Shown piece by piece: positions 42,911 to 52,028 of a stretch of DNA of 64,000 nucleotides. Position 1 is the stretch's first letter; every line of letters starts with the position of its first letter. Source of the stretch: Bradyrhizobium barranii subsp. barranii (lineage in GTDB: Bacteria; Pseudomonadota; Alphaproteobacteria; Rhizobiales; Xanthobacteraceae); NCBI RefSeq assembly GCF_017565645.3, contig NZ_CP086136.1, positions 9,841,501 to 9,905,500 on the forward strand, in the 5' to 3' direction. The notes beneath the pieces are model-generated. The model did not search any database. It was not told the DNA's origin and saw only the letters and a program-made list of their open reading frames with translations. A program made the translations under genes and the position numbers.

Positions 42911-44035
42911 ATGCGGTTCATCGTGCTGTCTGTGCTTGCGCTGCTGGTATTGCCGGCGGCACCAGGCTCCGCGCAATCGGACCCGTCCGACCGCTCCATC
43001 GCCGACAGGCTGCCGCTGTTTGCCCGAAACAACTGCCAGCAGATCCGCGATCCCGGCAATCAATTGATCTGCGGTGACGCAGAGCTGGCCGCCGCCGCCG
43101 AGAAGCTCGGCACGGCGATCGAGGCGCGGCTCGCCCGCCTGCCCGATCGCCTGCCCGCGATCGAGGAAAATGCGATCTGGATCCGACAGCGCAACCTCGG
43201 CTGCGGCATCGTTGGCCAGACCGCGATCCGCGCCGACGATTTCGACCGCGTGAAGGCGTGCCTTCTCAAGGTCACCGAAGAGCGCGCCGCAATCGTGCGT
43301 GATCCCGATTTCGACTGTCTCGCGGCCAACACGGCCGCGGGCGCGCTGATCTGCGCGGACCCGTCGCTGGCGCTCACCGAAACCGAGCTCAACAGCCAGA
43401 TGCTGGGCCTGATCGGCAGGCTGGACCCGACCGCGGCCCGCTTTGCCTTCGCCGAATACGGCCGATGGACGAGAGAGCGCGATCGCAAGTGCAATCTCGT
43501 CGGCAAGGAGAACGTGCCGCTTGCCGAGCTTTCGTCCGCGGAAGATTGTCTCGCCGAGCATCTGAAGCGCAAGACCGAGGAGATCGCCGCCGCCAAGGGC
43601 GATCCGAAGAAAGTGTTCGGCCGGCAGGTCGCGGCCCGCTCGCCCGACACCGATGCCGTCGATTTCTGCGCCGCGCGGATTCACGCCGCCAATTCGTGCG
43701 GCAATTTCCTCCGCATCAACCGCGTCTACGCGCTCGACAGCCAGGTGACCGACCAGGAGGCGCAGGTCACGGGCGAAATCGAGATGGTCGTGCTGGCGCC
43801 CTTCACCATGTGCAGCAAGGTCGCTTCCACCTGCACCGGCACCTGCTGGGACCCCAGGACGGGCCGTCCGCAGCCCGGCCTCGGCAGCAAGGAGCGATCC
43901 GGCGAAGCCTTCAACGTCACGCGCCGCCTGAGAATCCAGCGGACGTTTGCTTTCGTGAAAGCCGCCGACGGCTGGCGCTGCCGCGAGGACGAACTGGCGC
44001 CGGTGAATTCGGGGACGGCGGGCGGGGGATCGTAG
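42911..44035 (+). CDS. Secreted LprI/DUF1311-like protein with two Cys-rich units
   Basis: 374 residues with a signal peptide (VLSVLALLVLPAAPGSAQ). Two successive units have the LprI-type pattern of Cys, then ICxDxxLA, then a long helix and a W-x-R-x-R-xxxC end: CQQIRDPGNQLICGDAELA to WIRQRNLGCG (about 42-98), and CLAANTAAGALICADPSLA to WTRERDRKC (about 136-194). Family members include lysozyme inhibitors, so a periplasmic inhibitor or envelope role is possible, but not shown. The C-terminal 170 residues are unrecognised and contain several more Cys. It is followed by a convergent repeat. Confidence 0.78.
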   Translation: MRFIVLSVLALLVLPAAPGSAQSDPSDRSIADRLPLFARNNCQQIRDPGNQLICGDAELAAAAEKLGTAIEARLARLPDRLPAIEENAIWIRQRNLGCGIVGQTAIRADDFDRVKACLLKVTEERAAIVRDPDFDCLAANTAAGALICADPSLALTETELNSQMLGLIGRLDPTAARFAFAEYGRWTRERDRKCNLVGKENVPLAELSSAEDCLAEHLKRKTEEIAAAKGDPKKVFGRQVAARSPDTDAVDFCAARIHAANSCGNFLRINRVYALDSQVTDQEAQVTGEIEMVVLAPFTMCSKVASTCTGTCWDPRTGRPQPGLGSKERSGEAFNVTRRLRIQRTFAFVKAADGWRCREDELAPVNSGTAGGGS

Positions 44036-44044
44036 CTGTGTCCC

Positions 44045-44189
44045 CTCCCTCTCCCCGTTCTTACGGGGAGAGGGTTGGGGTGAGGGGCTGCCTCGGCAAT
44101 CACGGTGAGAGCTGGACTCGCGGAGACTCCCCCTCACCCGCATCGCATCTTCGATGCGCTGCGGCCTCTCCCCGCACGCCGGGAGAGGC
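44045..44189. repeat. Hairpin repeat between convergent genes
   Basis: CCCTCTCCCCG / CGGGGAGAGGG forms one hairpin at the left, and GCGGCCTCTCCCCGC / CGGGAGAGGC another at the right. Internal GGTGAGGGGC and CTCGCGGAGACTCCCCCTCACCCGC match the block order of the element at 25828-25988, so the two are the same repeat family. Lies between the stops of the LprI-like gene and the liv-type binding protein. Confidence 0.8.
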
Positions 44190-44198
44190 GAAGAAGCA

Positions 44199-45398
44199 TC
44201 AAAACATCAGATTGTCCTTCACCAGCACCCAGCGGCCGTTCTTCACCTGCTGCACCTGGGTGACGGTGGTGGCGAGATGGTTGGTCTTCGAGAACACCGT
44301 CGGCGGCGAATTAAAGATATCCTGGAACTTGTCGCCGGACTCCAGCGCGTCGAGCATCTTCTGGCCAGTGAGATCCTTGCCAACCTTGTTGGCATAATGC
44401 GCGAACGTCATCACCGCATTGTAGCCGATGATCGCCTGGGTGTTGGCGTCGGCGTTGAACATCTTCTTGTAATTGACGAGCCAGTCCTTCACCTTTCCCT
44501 TCGCGGTGTCTTCGTAGGGAATTTCGAAGTTCGAGGCGGAGTACAAGCCTTCCACCACTTCCTTGCCGAGCGCCGGCACTTCGAGCACGTTAACGGGCGT
44601 GGCACCGAGGAAGGTGACGTCCCATCCGAGCTTCTTCGCTTCACCCATCGTGCCGATCGGCTCACGGAGGACCGCGCCGAGCACGACGAGGTCGCAGCCG
44701 TCAGACTTCATCTTGGCGACCTGCGCGCTGAAATCGGAGGCGCCGCGCTTGTAGCTCGTGATCGAGGCCGGCTGCAGCTTCATGGCGGTGAGCTGCTGGT
44801 TGAAGCCGTCGAGCACGTTTTTGCCGTACTCGTCGTCCTGATGCAGGATGCACGGCTTCTTGAAATTCTTTGCCTCTATCATGTATTTGAGCGCTGCGCG
44901 CGTGCTCTCGACATAGGGCAGGAGGTTGTTGAACTTCAGCCGCTCCTGCGGCTTGGCCGGATCGAACTTGAAGGTGAACTCGGCCGCCGTCAGCGGGAAG
45001 AGCTGAAGCACGCCGGCGTCGAGCAAGATATCCTGCGCAGCGAGCACGGTCGGCGATCCCATTGGTCCCACCATCGCGAAAATCTTGTCGCGCTCGATCA
45101 GCTTTTGCGAAGCCAGCACCGCTTTCTTCGGATCGTAGCCCGAGTCCTCGACGACCAGCTTGATCTTGCGGCCCTGGACACCGCCCGCCGCGTTGATCTC
45201 CTCGACCGCCATCTTCATGCCGTTGGAGACCGGGACGCCCCAGCCCTTGATCGGCCCCGACAGGTCCTGATGGGTGCCGACGACGATCTCGGATGCCGAG
45301 ATGCCCTCGTTGGTGACCTTGGTTTGCGCCGCGGCCGGCAGACAGGTGAGCACCACGGCGCTCACAGCAAGGCCGAGCGTGCTGAACGATTTCGACAT
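44199..45398 (-). CDS. Liv-type ABC transporter substrate-binding protein
   Basis: 399 residues with a signal peptide (AVSAVVLTCLPAAAQ). The Peripla_BP_6 fold is shown by ISASEIVVGTHQDLSGPIKGWG, MKMAVEEINAAGGVQGRKIKLVVEDSGYDPKKAV and FAMVGPMGSPTVLAA. These proteins bind branched-chain amino acids or, in many alphaproteobacteria, aromatic and other carboxylates. It is the last gene of a six-gene operon (51016 to 44199), which places an acyl-CoA synthetase directly before it and argues for a carboxylic acid ligand rather than an amino acid. Confidence 0.93.
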   Translation of the reverse strand: MSKSFSTLGLAVSAVVLTCLPAAAQTKVTNEGISASEIVVGTHQDLSGPIKGWGVPVSNGMKMAVEEINAAGGVQGRKIKLVVEDSGYDPKKAVLASQKLIERDKIFAMVGPMGSPTVLAAQDILLDAGVLQLFPLTAAEFTFKFDPAKPQERLKFNNLLPYVESTRAALKYMIEAKNFKKPCILHQDDEYGKNVLDGFNQQLTAMKLQPASITSYKRGASDFSAQVAKMKSDGCDLVVLGAVLREPIGTMGEAKKLGWDVTFLGATPVNVLEVPALGKEVVEGLYSASNFEIPYEDTAKGKVKDWLVNYKKMFNADANTQAIIGYNAVMTFAHYANKVGKDLTGQKMLDALESGDKFQDIFNSPPTVFSKTNHLATTVTQVQQVKNGRWVLVKDNLMF

Positions 45399-45479
45399 TG
45401 ACGTCTCCTCTCCTTTGGGCCCGTATGGTGCGAAGGGCGGGGGCCACAGCTCCTTCGCTTTCTCGAACTGGCAGGCTCG

Positions 45480-47318
45480 TCACGCCACCGCGCGCTGGCG
45501 ATACATCGCCTCGATCTCGGCAGCGTAGCGCTTGTTCACGAAGCCGCGCTTCAGCTTCATGGTCGGCGTCAGCTCCTCGTCCTCCGGGGTCAACTGGCGC
45601 TCGATCAGGTAAAATCTCTTGATGGTCTCGACGCGGGCGAAATTTCCGTTGACGCCTTCGATCTCGCGCCAGATCAGGTCCTGGATCTCCGCCGCGCGGC
45701 ACAGGCTCGCATAATTGGTAAAGGGGATGTCGTGGTCCTGGGCGAACTTCTCGACATTCTCCTGGTCGATCATCACGAGGCAGGTGAGATAAGGCCGCTT
45801 GTCGCCGATCACCACGGCATCCGAGATGTAGGGCGAGAATTTGAGCTGGTTCTCGATCTCGGACGGCGTGACGTTCTTTCCGCCGGAGGTGATGATGATG
45901 TCCTTCATCCGGTCGGTGATGCGGACAAAGCCTTCGTTGTCGATGGTGCCGACGTCGCCGGTGTGCAGCCAGCCGCGATGGTCGATGGTCTCGGCAGTCT
46001 TCTCGGGCTGATTCAGATAGCCCATGAACAGGAAGTCGCCCTTGATCAGAATCTCGCCATCGGGCGACAGCGCGACCTCGCCCCAGGACACGGCGGTGCC
46101 GACCGAGCCGAACTTGATGCGTTCCGCCGGCATCATGGTCGCGACGCCGCAATTCTCGGTCTGGCCATAGACCTCGTGCATGTCGATGCCGAGCGCGAGA
46201 TACCAGCGGATCAACTCCGGTGCGATCGGCGCAGCGCCGGTGAACGCGATGCGGCAGCGGTCGAGCCCGATCATGCGGCGGATGTTGCGGAACGCGAGCC
46301 GGTAGGCGATGCCGTTGGCGATGCGCAGCGAGAGCGGCGGCGCCCTGCCCTCGATCCGGCAATCGACCATGCGATAGCCGATCTTGATGGCGCGGCGATA
46401 GACCCATTGCTGCAGCGGCGTCGCGTCCTTCAGCGCGATGGTGATCGCGGAATAGAACTTCTCCCAGATGCGAGGCACCGCAAAGAAGACGGTCGGCTGC
46501 ACCTCGCGCAGATTGTCCGGCACCGTCTCCGGGCTCTCGGCGAAATTCATCACCGAGCCGAGTGCGACCGAGATGTAGTAGCCAGCGACCCGCTCGGCGA
46601 CGTGGCAGAGCGGAAGGAAGATCAGCCGGTCTTCGTCCTCCCGCGCCGAGATGAAATCGTTGGCGTGCCGCATCTGGTGCGTGACGCTGCGGTTGGCATG
46701 CATCACGCCCTTGGGCGGACCGGTGGTGCCCGAGGTGTAGACGAGGATGACAAGGTCGTCCGCGCTGCGGCTGTCGATCATGTCCCGCCACAACGCCTCA
46801 CGGCCGACCATGTGGTTGCGGCCGAGCGCACGGAACTCGTCGAGCGACATCACCATGTCGTCGAAGAAGCCGCTGAGGCCCTCCATGTCGAACACGATGA
46901 TCTTTTGCAGGGACGGACAGCGCGCGCGGCAGGCGAGCACCTTGTCGAGCTGCTCCTCGTCCTCGGCGAAGATCACCTTGGTCCGGGAATCGTTGACCAG
47001 ATATTCGACCTGGGACGATGCATCGGTCGGATAGATTCCAGAGGAAACACCGCCGGCGCACAAAATCCCCATGTCGGCATGAACCCATTCCGGCACGGCA
47101 TTGGCGATGACGGAGGCGACGTCGCCGGGCAGAAAGCCGGAGGCGCGAAGCGCGTAGGCGATCTCCTTCGAGATCTCCAGCCACTCGCGCCAGCTGGTCG
47201 GCTGCCAGATGCCGAATTTCTTCTCGCGGATAGCCGGCCTGTCGCCCCGCGTCTCGGCGGCGCGCAAGAAGCTCTTCGCGATCGTATCAGCGACCGTCAG
47301 CACCGCCGGTCGGGCCAT
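45480..47318 (-). CDS. AMP-dependent acyl-CoA synthetase (long-chain type)
   Basis: 612 residues from MARPAVLTVADT (47318), with AAGGAGGAG upstream. Adenylate-forming motifs: P-loop LVYTSGTTGPPKGVMHAN (about 185-202), VYGQTENCG (about 375-383), GWLHTGDVGTIDNEGFVRITDRMKDIIITSGGKNV (about 440-475) and the late Lys region. The length and the absence of the short acetyl-CoA synthetase N-terminus fit long-chain or aryl acid ligases. It activates a carboxylate to its CoA thioester using ATP. Its position between liv-type ATPase and binding protein genes suggests import followed by activation. Confidence 0.93.
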   Translation of the reverse strand: MARPAVLTVADTIAKSFLRAAETRGDRPAIREKKFGIWQPTSWREWLEISKEIAYALRASGFLPGDVASVIANAVPEWVHADMGILCAGGVSSGIYPTDASSQVEYLVNDSRTKVIFAEDEEQLDKVLACRARCPSLQKIIVFDMEGLSGFFDDMVMSLDEFRALGRNHMVGREALWRDMIDSRSADDLVILVYTSGTTGPPKGVMHANRSVTHQMRHANDFISAREDEDRLIFLPLCHVAERVAGYYISVALGSVMNFAESPETVPDNLREVQPTVFFAVPRIWEKFYSAITIALKDATPLQQWVYRRAIKIGYRMVDCRIEGRAPPLSLRIANGIAYRLAFRNIRRMIGLDRCRIAFTGAAPIAPELIRWYLALGIDMHEVYGQTENCGVATMMPAERIKFGSVGTAVSWGEVALSPDGEILIKGDFLFMGYLNQPEKTAETIDHRGWLHTGDVGTIDNEGFVRITDRMKDIIITSGGKNVTPSEIENQLKFSPYISDAVVIGDKRPYLTCLVMIDQENVEKFAQDHDIPFTNYASLCRAAEIQDLIWREIEGVNGNFARVETIKRFYLIERQLTPEDEELTPTMKLKRGFVNKRYAAEIEAMYRQRAVA

Positions 47319-47436
47319 GCGCGTCTCCTCCTTGTCGCTTTCCCCTCCGCTGCCTGCCTTGCCGGCGGTCTGTCGTTGCGGATGGGCCAATCCATTTAAC
47401 GCCTTCCCCTAGCGCCAAGTCTTCGGCGCCAAATCT

Positions 47437-48225
47437 TCAGCGCCAGGTCTTCTTCTTTTTCCAGCGCCGCTCGCCTCGCGCGCCCGCCTCCTTGGCGCCA
47501 AGGTAGAATTCCTGGATGTCCTGGGAATGCATCAAGCGGTCGCAGGTGTCGTTCATCACGACGCGGCCGATCTCCAGCACGTAGCCGTAATGCGCCGTCT
47601 CCAGCGCCACCTTGGCGTTCTGCTCGACCAGCAGGATCGACATGCCCTGCTCCTCGTTGACGCGGCGGATGATGGTGAAAATCTCCTTCACCAGCAGCGG
47701 CGACAGGCCGAGCGAGGGCTCGTCGAGCAACAGCAAGGTCGGCCGGTTCATCAGCGCGCGCCCGATCGCGAGCATCTGCTGCTCACCGCCGGAAAGCTGG
47801 CCGGCCGGCTGGTTGATGCGCTCCTTCAGACGCGGGAAATAGCCGTAGACGCGCTCCAGATCCTCCGCGACGCCATCACGATCCCGGCGCGGATACGCCC
47901 CCATCATCAGGTTCTCGCGCACCGAGAGGAACGGGAACACCTCGCGCCCCTCCGGCACATGACTGAGGCCGAGCCGCACGATCCGGTCCGCCTCCATGCG
48001 CTGGATCGACCTGCCCATGAATTCGATCGTGCCCTTCTGCGGATCCAGAATGCCCGAGATCGTCTTCAGCACCGTGCTCTTGCCGGCGCCGTTGGCGCCG
48101 AGCAGGGTGACGATGCGGCCGCGCGGCACCTCCAGCGAGATGCCGCGGATCGCCATGATCGGCCCGTAATAGCTCTCGATGTTGGAGAGTTTCAGGATAA
48201 TGTCGGGCGTGACGGCGGCGTCCAT
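47437..48225 (-). CDS. Liv-type ABC transporter ATP-binding protein, LivF family
   Basis: 262 residues. Walker A GANGAGKST (about 39-47), Q-loop, signature LSGGEQQMLAIGRAL (about 143-157), Walker B LLLLDEPSLGL, then VEQN before the C-terminus: the LivF pattern. It has a basic C-terminal extension (GERRWKKKKTWR) longer than usual. Starts three bases after the LivG stop. The 118-base gap before the synthetase contains no clear terminator, so the operon probably continues. Confidence 0.93.
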   Translation of the reverse strand: MDAAVTPDIILKLSNIESYYGPIMAIRGISLEVPRGRIVTLLGANGAGKSTVLKTISGILDPQKGTIEFMGRSIQRMEADRIVRLGLSHVPEGREVFPFLSVRENLMMGAYPRRDRDGVAEDLERVYGYFPRLKERINQPAGQLSGGEQQMLAIGRALMNRPTLLLLDEPSLGLSPLLVKEIFTIIRRVNEEQGMSILLVEQNAKVALETAHYGYVLEIGRVVMNDTCDRLMHSQDIQEFYLGAKEAGARGERRWKKKKTWR

Positions 48226-48228
48226 GCG

Positions 48229-48987
48229 TCAGGCTCCCAGATACGCGGCGACGACATCGGGATGCTGCTGCACCTCGGCGGGCGAGCCCATCGCCAGCAC
48301 CCGGCCGTAGTTCAGCGCGATGACGCGATCGGAGACGCGGTTGACCAGCGACATGTCGTGTTCGACCATCAGCACGGTGACGCCGAGCTCGTTCTTCATG
48401 TCGCGGATCCAGAAAGACATGTCGCCGGTCTCCTCAACATTCAGGCCGGAGGACGGCTCGTCGAGCAGGATCAGTTTCGGCTCCGAGCACAGCGCGCGTG
48501 CCAGCTCGATCACCTTGCGCACGCCGTAGGGCAGGCCGGAGATCAGCTTGTCGCGATAGGGCTCAAGATCGAGGAACTCGATCACCTGCTCGACCCTGCG
48601 GCGATGCACCTTCTCGTTCGCCCGCACGCTGGGCAGGAACAGCAGTTCCTGCCAGAGCCGGGTGGTCGAGTGACGGTGGCGGCCGACCAGGAGGTTGGAG
48701 AGCACGGTCGCGTTCTCGAACAACTCGATGTTCTGGAAGGTGCGCGCGATGCCGAGCCTGGCGATGTCGTAGGGCGGCTGCTCCGTGATGTCCTGGTCTT
48801 CGAAGAAGATACGGCCCGTGGTCGGCCGGTAGATCCGCGAGATCAGGTTGAAGATCGAGCTCTTGCCGGCACCGTTCGGCCCGATGATCGAGAGGATCTC
48901 GCCCTTCTCGACCGCGAAGGATACCGCATCGACCGCCTTCAGCCCTCCGAAATGCAGCGACAGGTTCTCCGCGCGAAAATAGCTCAT
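48229..48987 (-). CDS. Liv-type ABC transporter ATP-binding protein, LivG family
   Basis: 252 residues with Walker [13 protein letters not shown] (about 36-47), an [10 protein letters not shown]-loop region, the signature region [15 protein letters not shown] (the usual LSGG is replaced by LPYG, as is common in LivG), Walker [12 protein letters not shown] and VEHDMSLV. It overlaps the permease gene by four bases upstream and forms the ATPase dimer with the LivF-type protein. Confidence 0.93.
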   Translation of the reverse strand: MSYFRAENLSLHFGGLKAVDAVSFAVEKGEILSIIGPNGAGKSSIFNLISRIYRPTTGRIFFEDQDITEQPPYDIARLGIARTFQNIELFENATVLSNLLVGRHRHSTTRLWQELLFLPSVRANEKVHRRRVEQVIEFLDLEPYRDKLISGLPYGVRKVIELARALCSEPKLILLDEPSSGLNVEETGDMSFWIRDMKNELGVTVLMVEHDMSLVNRVSDRVIALNYGRVLAMGSPAEVQQHPDVVAAYLGA

Positions 48988-50135
48988 CGGTTGCGCTCCG
49001 ACTTCACGTAGATCTTCTGCCGCTTGAAGGTGGCGCGCTTGTAGAGCGGAAACAGCTGAAAGAAGAGCTTGATCTTGAGCCAGCGGCCGTAGAGCCCGAG
49101 CGGCTCGAACAGCACGAACAGCACGATGATGATGCCGTAGATCGCGCCCTTCAGCCCGTTGAGCGAGGCGAACGCCGCGACTTTCGACTGGATATTGCCC
49201 GCAGTCGCCGAGCCTGCCCCGAACGTCGCGGCAATGCCGGCGATGATGCCGGGCAAATCGTCCTTCAGATAGGTCAGGAACGGGTCGATCATCACGATGA
49301 AGATCGCGCCCAGCACTGCGCCGTGCAGGCTGAAGGTGCCGCCGATCAGGATCACGATGATGAACTCGATCGAGAGCTGGAGCGTGAACATCTCCGGCGA
49401 GATGAAGGAGAGCTTGTGCGCGAACAGCACGCCGGCAAAGCCGGTGATCGCCGCCGAGATCGCAAAGGACTTCACCTTGTACAGCGCGACGTTGACGCCC
49501 ATGCTGCGCGCCGCGGTCTCGCTGTCGCGGATCGCGACGAACGCGCGCCCCGTGGGCGAGCGCAAGAGATTGAGCGTGCCGACGATGGTCAAGACCAGCA
49601 CGGCCAGACAGAGGAAATAGAAGGTCGGGCTGTCGCGCGGGACGGTGACGCCGAGCAGCGACAATGTCTTGACCCGCATGCCCTCGTTGCCGTTGGTGAC
49701 GCTCTCCCAGCGCGCCAGGATCTCCTCGACGATCAGGGCAAAGGAGATGGTGGCGATGACGAGGTAGATGCCGGTCAGGCGCAGGGCGGGAAAGCCGACC
49801 ATCGCACCGATCAACCCGGTCAGGACACCGGCAGCGAGGAAATAGACCGGAAACGGCACGTTATATTTCTGCAAGTATGCCGCCGTGTAAGCGCCGATCG
49901 CGAGGAACGCCGCGTGGCCGAGCGAGGCTTGCCCGGTAAAGCCGGTCAGGATCAGAAGGCCGACGCCGACCGTCGCGTAGATGCAGACGAAGACGAGCTG
50001 GCTCATCAGATAGCTGGAGAGCACATAGGGCGCGATCAGCAGCAGCGCGAGCAGGATGCCGTAGGAGACGACGTAGCCCGAATGCGGGAACAGCTTGATG
50101 TCGTCCTCATAGTCGGTCTTGAACAGGAAGCGCAT
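48984..50135 (-). CDS. Liv-type ABC transporter permease, LivM family
   Basis: 383 residues, about eight to ten membrane helices. Typical LivM stretches: YATVGVGLLILTGFTGQASLGHAAFLAIGAYTAAYL (about 55-90) and the cytoplasmic coupling region AIRDSETAARSMGVNVALYKVKSFAISAAITGFAGVLFA (about 205-243). Forms the channel with the LivH-type permease whose stop is five bases upstream. Confidence 0.93.
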   Translation of the reverse strand: MRFLFKTDYEDDIKLFPHSGYVVSYGILLALLLIAPYVLSSYLMSQLVFVCIYATVGVGLLILTGFTGQASLGHAAFLAIGAYTAAYLQKYNVPFPVYFLAAGVLTGLIGAMVGFPALRLTGIYLVIATISFALIVEEILARWESVTNGNEGMRVKTLSLLGVTVPRDSPTFYFLCLAVLVLTIVGTLNLLRSPTGRAFVAIRDSETAARSMGVNVALYKVKSFAISAAITGFAGVLFAHKLSFISPEMFTLQLSIEFIIVILIGGTFSLHGAVLGAIFIVMIDPFLTYLKDDLPGIIAGIAATFGAGSATAGNIQSKVAAFASLNGLKGAIYGIIIVLFVLFEPLGLYGRWLKIKLFFQLFPLYKRATFKRQKIYVKSERNR

Positions 50136-50140
50136 GGTGT

Positions 50141-51016
50141 TCAGACCTTCTTGCGGACGTGGAGGCCGAACAGGCCTTCAGGCTTCAAGAGTAGTACGGC
50201 GAGCAGCACGAGGTAGGGCGCGACGTCCTTCCAGCCCTCCGCCAGATAGAAGCCGGCCATGCTCTCGATCACGCCGATCAGCACGCCGCCGACGACCGCG
50301 CCCGGGATCGAGCCGAAGCCGCCGAGGACTGCGGCGGGAAACGCCTTGAGGCCGAGCACGAGGCCGACATTGGAGTGGATGAACGTGATCGGCGCGAGCA
50401 GCACGCCGGCGCAGGTCGCGACCGCCGCGCTGATCGCCCAGACGACCGACACCACGCGCTTGACCGGGATGCCCATGTAATAGGCCGCCAGCATATTCTC
50501 GGAACTGGCGCGCATCGCGGTGCCGAGCGTGGTCTTGTTGAAGAACAGCCAGAGCAGCGCGCACAGGATCATCGTCGCGGCGATCACCGAGAGCTTGTCA
50601 TAGGCCAGCACCAGCGAGCCGACGCGCAGCACGCCGTGGCTGAACGGCGTCTCGATCTTCAGATCGTCGGTGCCCCAGATCATCCCGGCGACCGAGCGCA
50701 GGAAATAGCCGAGGCCGATGGTGGCCATGATGATGGAGAATTGCGGATAGCCAAGGATCGGCCGCACCACCACGCGCTCGGCCAGCATGCCGAACAACGC
50801 CATGGCAGCCACCGCACCGGCAAAGCCGATCCAGTAGTTCAGTCCCATCATGCCGATGAAGGTGAAGGCGAAGAAGCCGCCCAGCATCATCAAATCGCCC
50901 TGGGCGAAATTGACGACCTCGGTGGCCTTGTAGACGAGCACGAAGCCGAGCGCGATCAGGCCGTAGACGCAGCCGAGCGCAACACCGCTGACCAGCTGCT
51001 GAACGAAATCCAGCAT
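50141..51016 (-). CDS. Liv-type ABC transporter permease, LivH family
   Basis: 291 residues. MLDFVQQLVSGVALGCVYGLIALGFVLVYKATEVVNFAQGDLMM is the standard LivH N-terminus; the coupling loop TTLGTAMRASSENMLAAYYMGIPVKRVV (about 175-202) is present. It is the first gene of the operon livH-livM-livG-livF-synthetase-binding protein. The 172-base gap upstream to the divergent ABC exporter gene should hold both promoters; I could not assign boxes. Confidence 0.93.
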   Translation of the reverse strand: MLDFVQQLVSGVALGCVYGLIALGFVLVYKATEVVNFAQGDLMMLGGFFAFTFIGMMGLNYWIGFAGAVAAMALFGMLAERVVVRPILGYPQFSIIMATIGLGYFLRSVAGMIWGTDDLKIETPFSHGVLRVGSLVLAYDKLSVIAATMILCALLWLFFNKTTLGTAMRASSENMLAAYYMGIPVKRVVSVVWAISAAVATCAGVLLAPITFIHSNVGLVLGLKAFPAAVLGGFGSIPGAVVGGVLIGVIESMAGFYLAEGWKDVAPYLVLLAVLLLKPEGLFGLHVRKKV

Positions 51017-51188
51017 CGTCGCGCAACCTCCCGATACAACAGCGGTTCTTCGCGACCGCCTTGCTGCATCTTGTGTCCAGTCGCTACGCGGTCGTTTCGC
51101 CGCGTTAGCGCCATTTGTCCCGACGCCAATTCAGCCTGAACCGTCCAGCGCTGTCAACAAACGGTGACTTGCCATTAGTAGCAACCGG

Positions 51189-52028
51189 ATGGCGGAATTT
51201 GTGGGCCGTAGATTCACGGTGCCGAAACATCTTGGGATCATGGTCGCGAGCGATGCAAAACCGGATGGTATGGCCGTCATGAAGCCGGACAGATCGGCGC
51301 TGGAAGTCCTGGGGTTAACGAAGCGTTTTGACCGTCTGGCGGCCGACAGCCTCGATCTCACCATTCACGCCGGCGAATTCTATGCGCTGGTCGGTCCCAA
51401 CGGCGCCGGCAAGACCACCACTTTGCGCATGGTCGCGGGCCTGTTGCGGCCCGATGCCGGCGCGGTCTCGATCTTCGGCATCGATGCGCTCGCAAATCCC
51501 GTCGCCGCCAAGCAGGTGATGGCGTGGGTCTCCGACGAGCCCATGATCTACGACAAGCTGACGCCGCTTGAGTACCTCGAATTCGTCGCCGGGCTCTGGG
51601 GCATCGCGCCGTCGGTCTCGGAACCGGTCGCGCAGGACCTACTGACCTCGCTCGGGCTCGAGCCGCACCGGCACGAACGCTGCGAAGGCTTTTCCAAGGG
51701 CATGCGCCAGAAGGTCGCTCTCGCCGGCGCCCTGGTGCACGATCCCCGCCTCATCATCCTCGACGAACCGCTGACCGGCCTCGATGCCGTTTCCGCCCGC
51801 CACGTGAAGGGGCTGCTGAGCGAGCGCGTCCGCGCCGGCTGCACGGTCATCATGACCACGCATATTCTCGAGGTGGCCGAACGCATGGCCGACCGCATCG
51901 GCGTGATCGCCTCGGGCCGTCTGGTCGCCGAGGGCACGCTGACCGAGCTGCGCCAGCAGAACGGCCATGCCGACACCAGCCTGGAAGATCTCTTCATCGC
52001 GCTGGTGACGCTTCCGGAAGCCGCATGA
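51189..52028 (+). CDS. ABC transporter ATP-binding protein (export type)
   Basis: 279 residues if started at 51189; starts at 51240 and 51279 are also possible, since the domain begins only at LEVLGLTKRFDRL (about residue 39). Walker A GPNGAGKTTTLRMV, Q-loop region SDEPMIYDKLTP, signature FSKGMRQKVALAGAL, Walker B LIILDEPLTGLD and the H-loop TTHILEVAERMADR. This is the ABC-2 (drug or lipid export) type. It overlaps the next gene by four bases and forms a two-gene transporter with it. Substrate unknown. Confidence 0.92.
   Translation: MAEFVGRRFTVPKHLGIMVASDAKPDGMAVMKPDRSALEVLGLTKRFDRLAADSLDLTIHAGEFYALVGPNGAGKTTTLRMVAGLLRPDAGAVSIFGIDALANPVAAKQVMAWVSDEPMIYDKLTPLEYLEFVAGLWGIAPSVSEPVAQDLLTSLGLEPHRHERCEGFSKGMRQKVALAGALVHDPRLIILDEPLTGLDAVSARHVKGLLSERVRAGCTVIMTTHILEVAERMADRIGVIASGRLVAEGTLTELRQQNGHADTSLEDLFIALVTLPEAA

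Noticed and set aside
45732..47399. 555-codon plus-strand frame opposite the acyl-CoA synthetase
   Set aside because: Shadow of a well-supported synthetase gene with a strong ribosome site.
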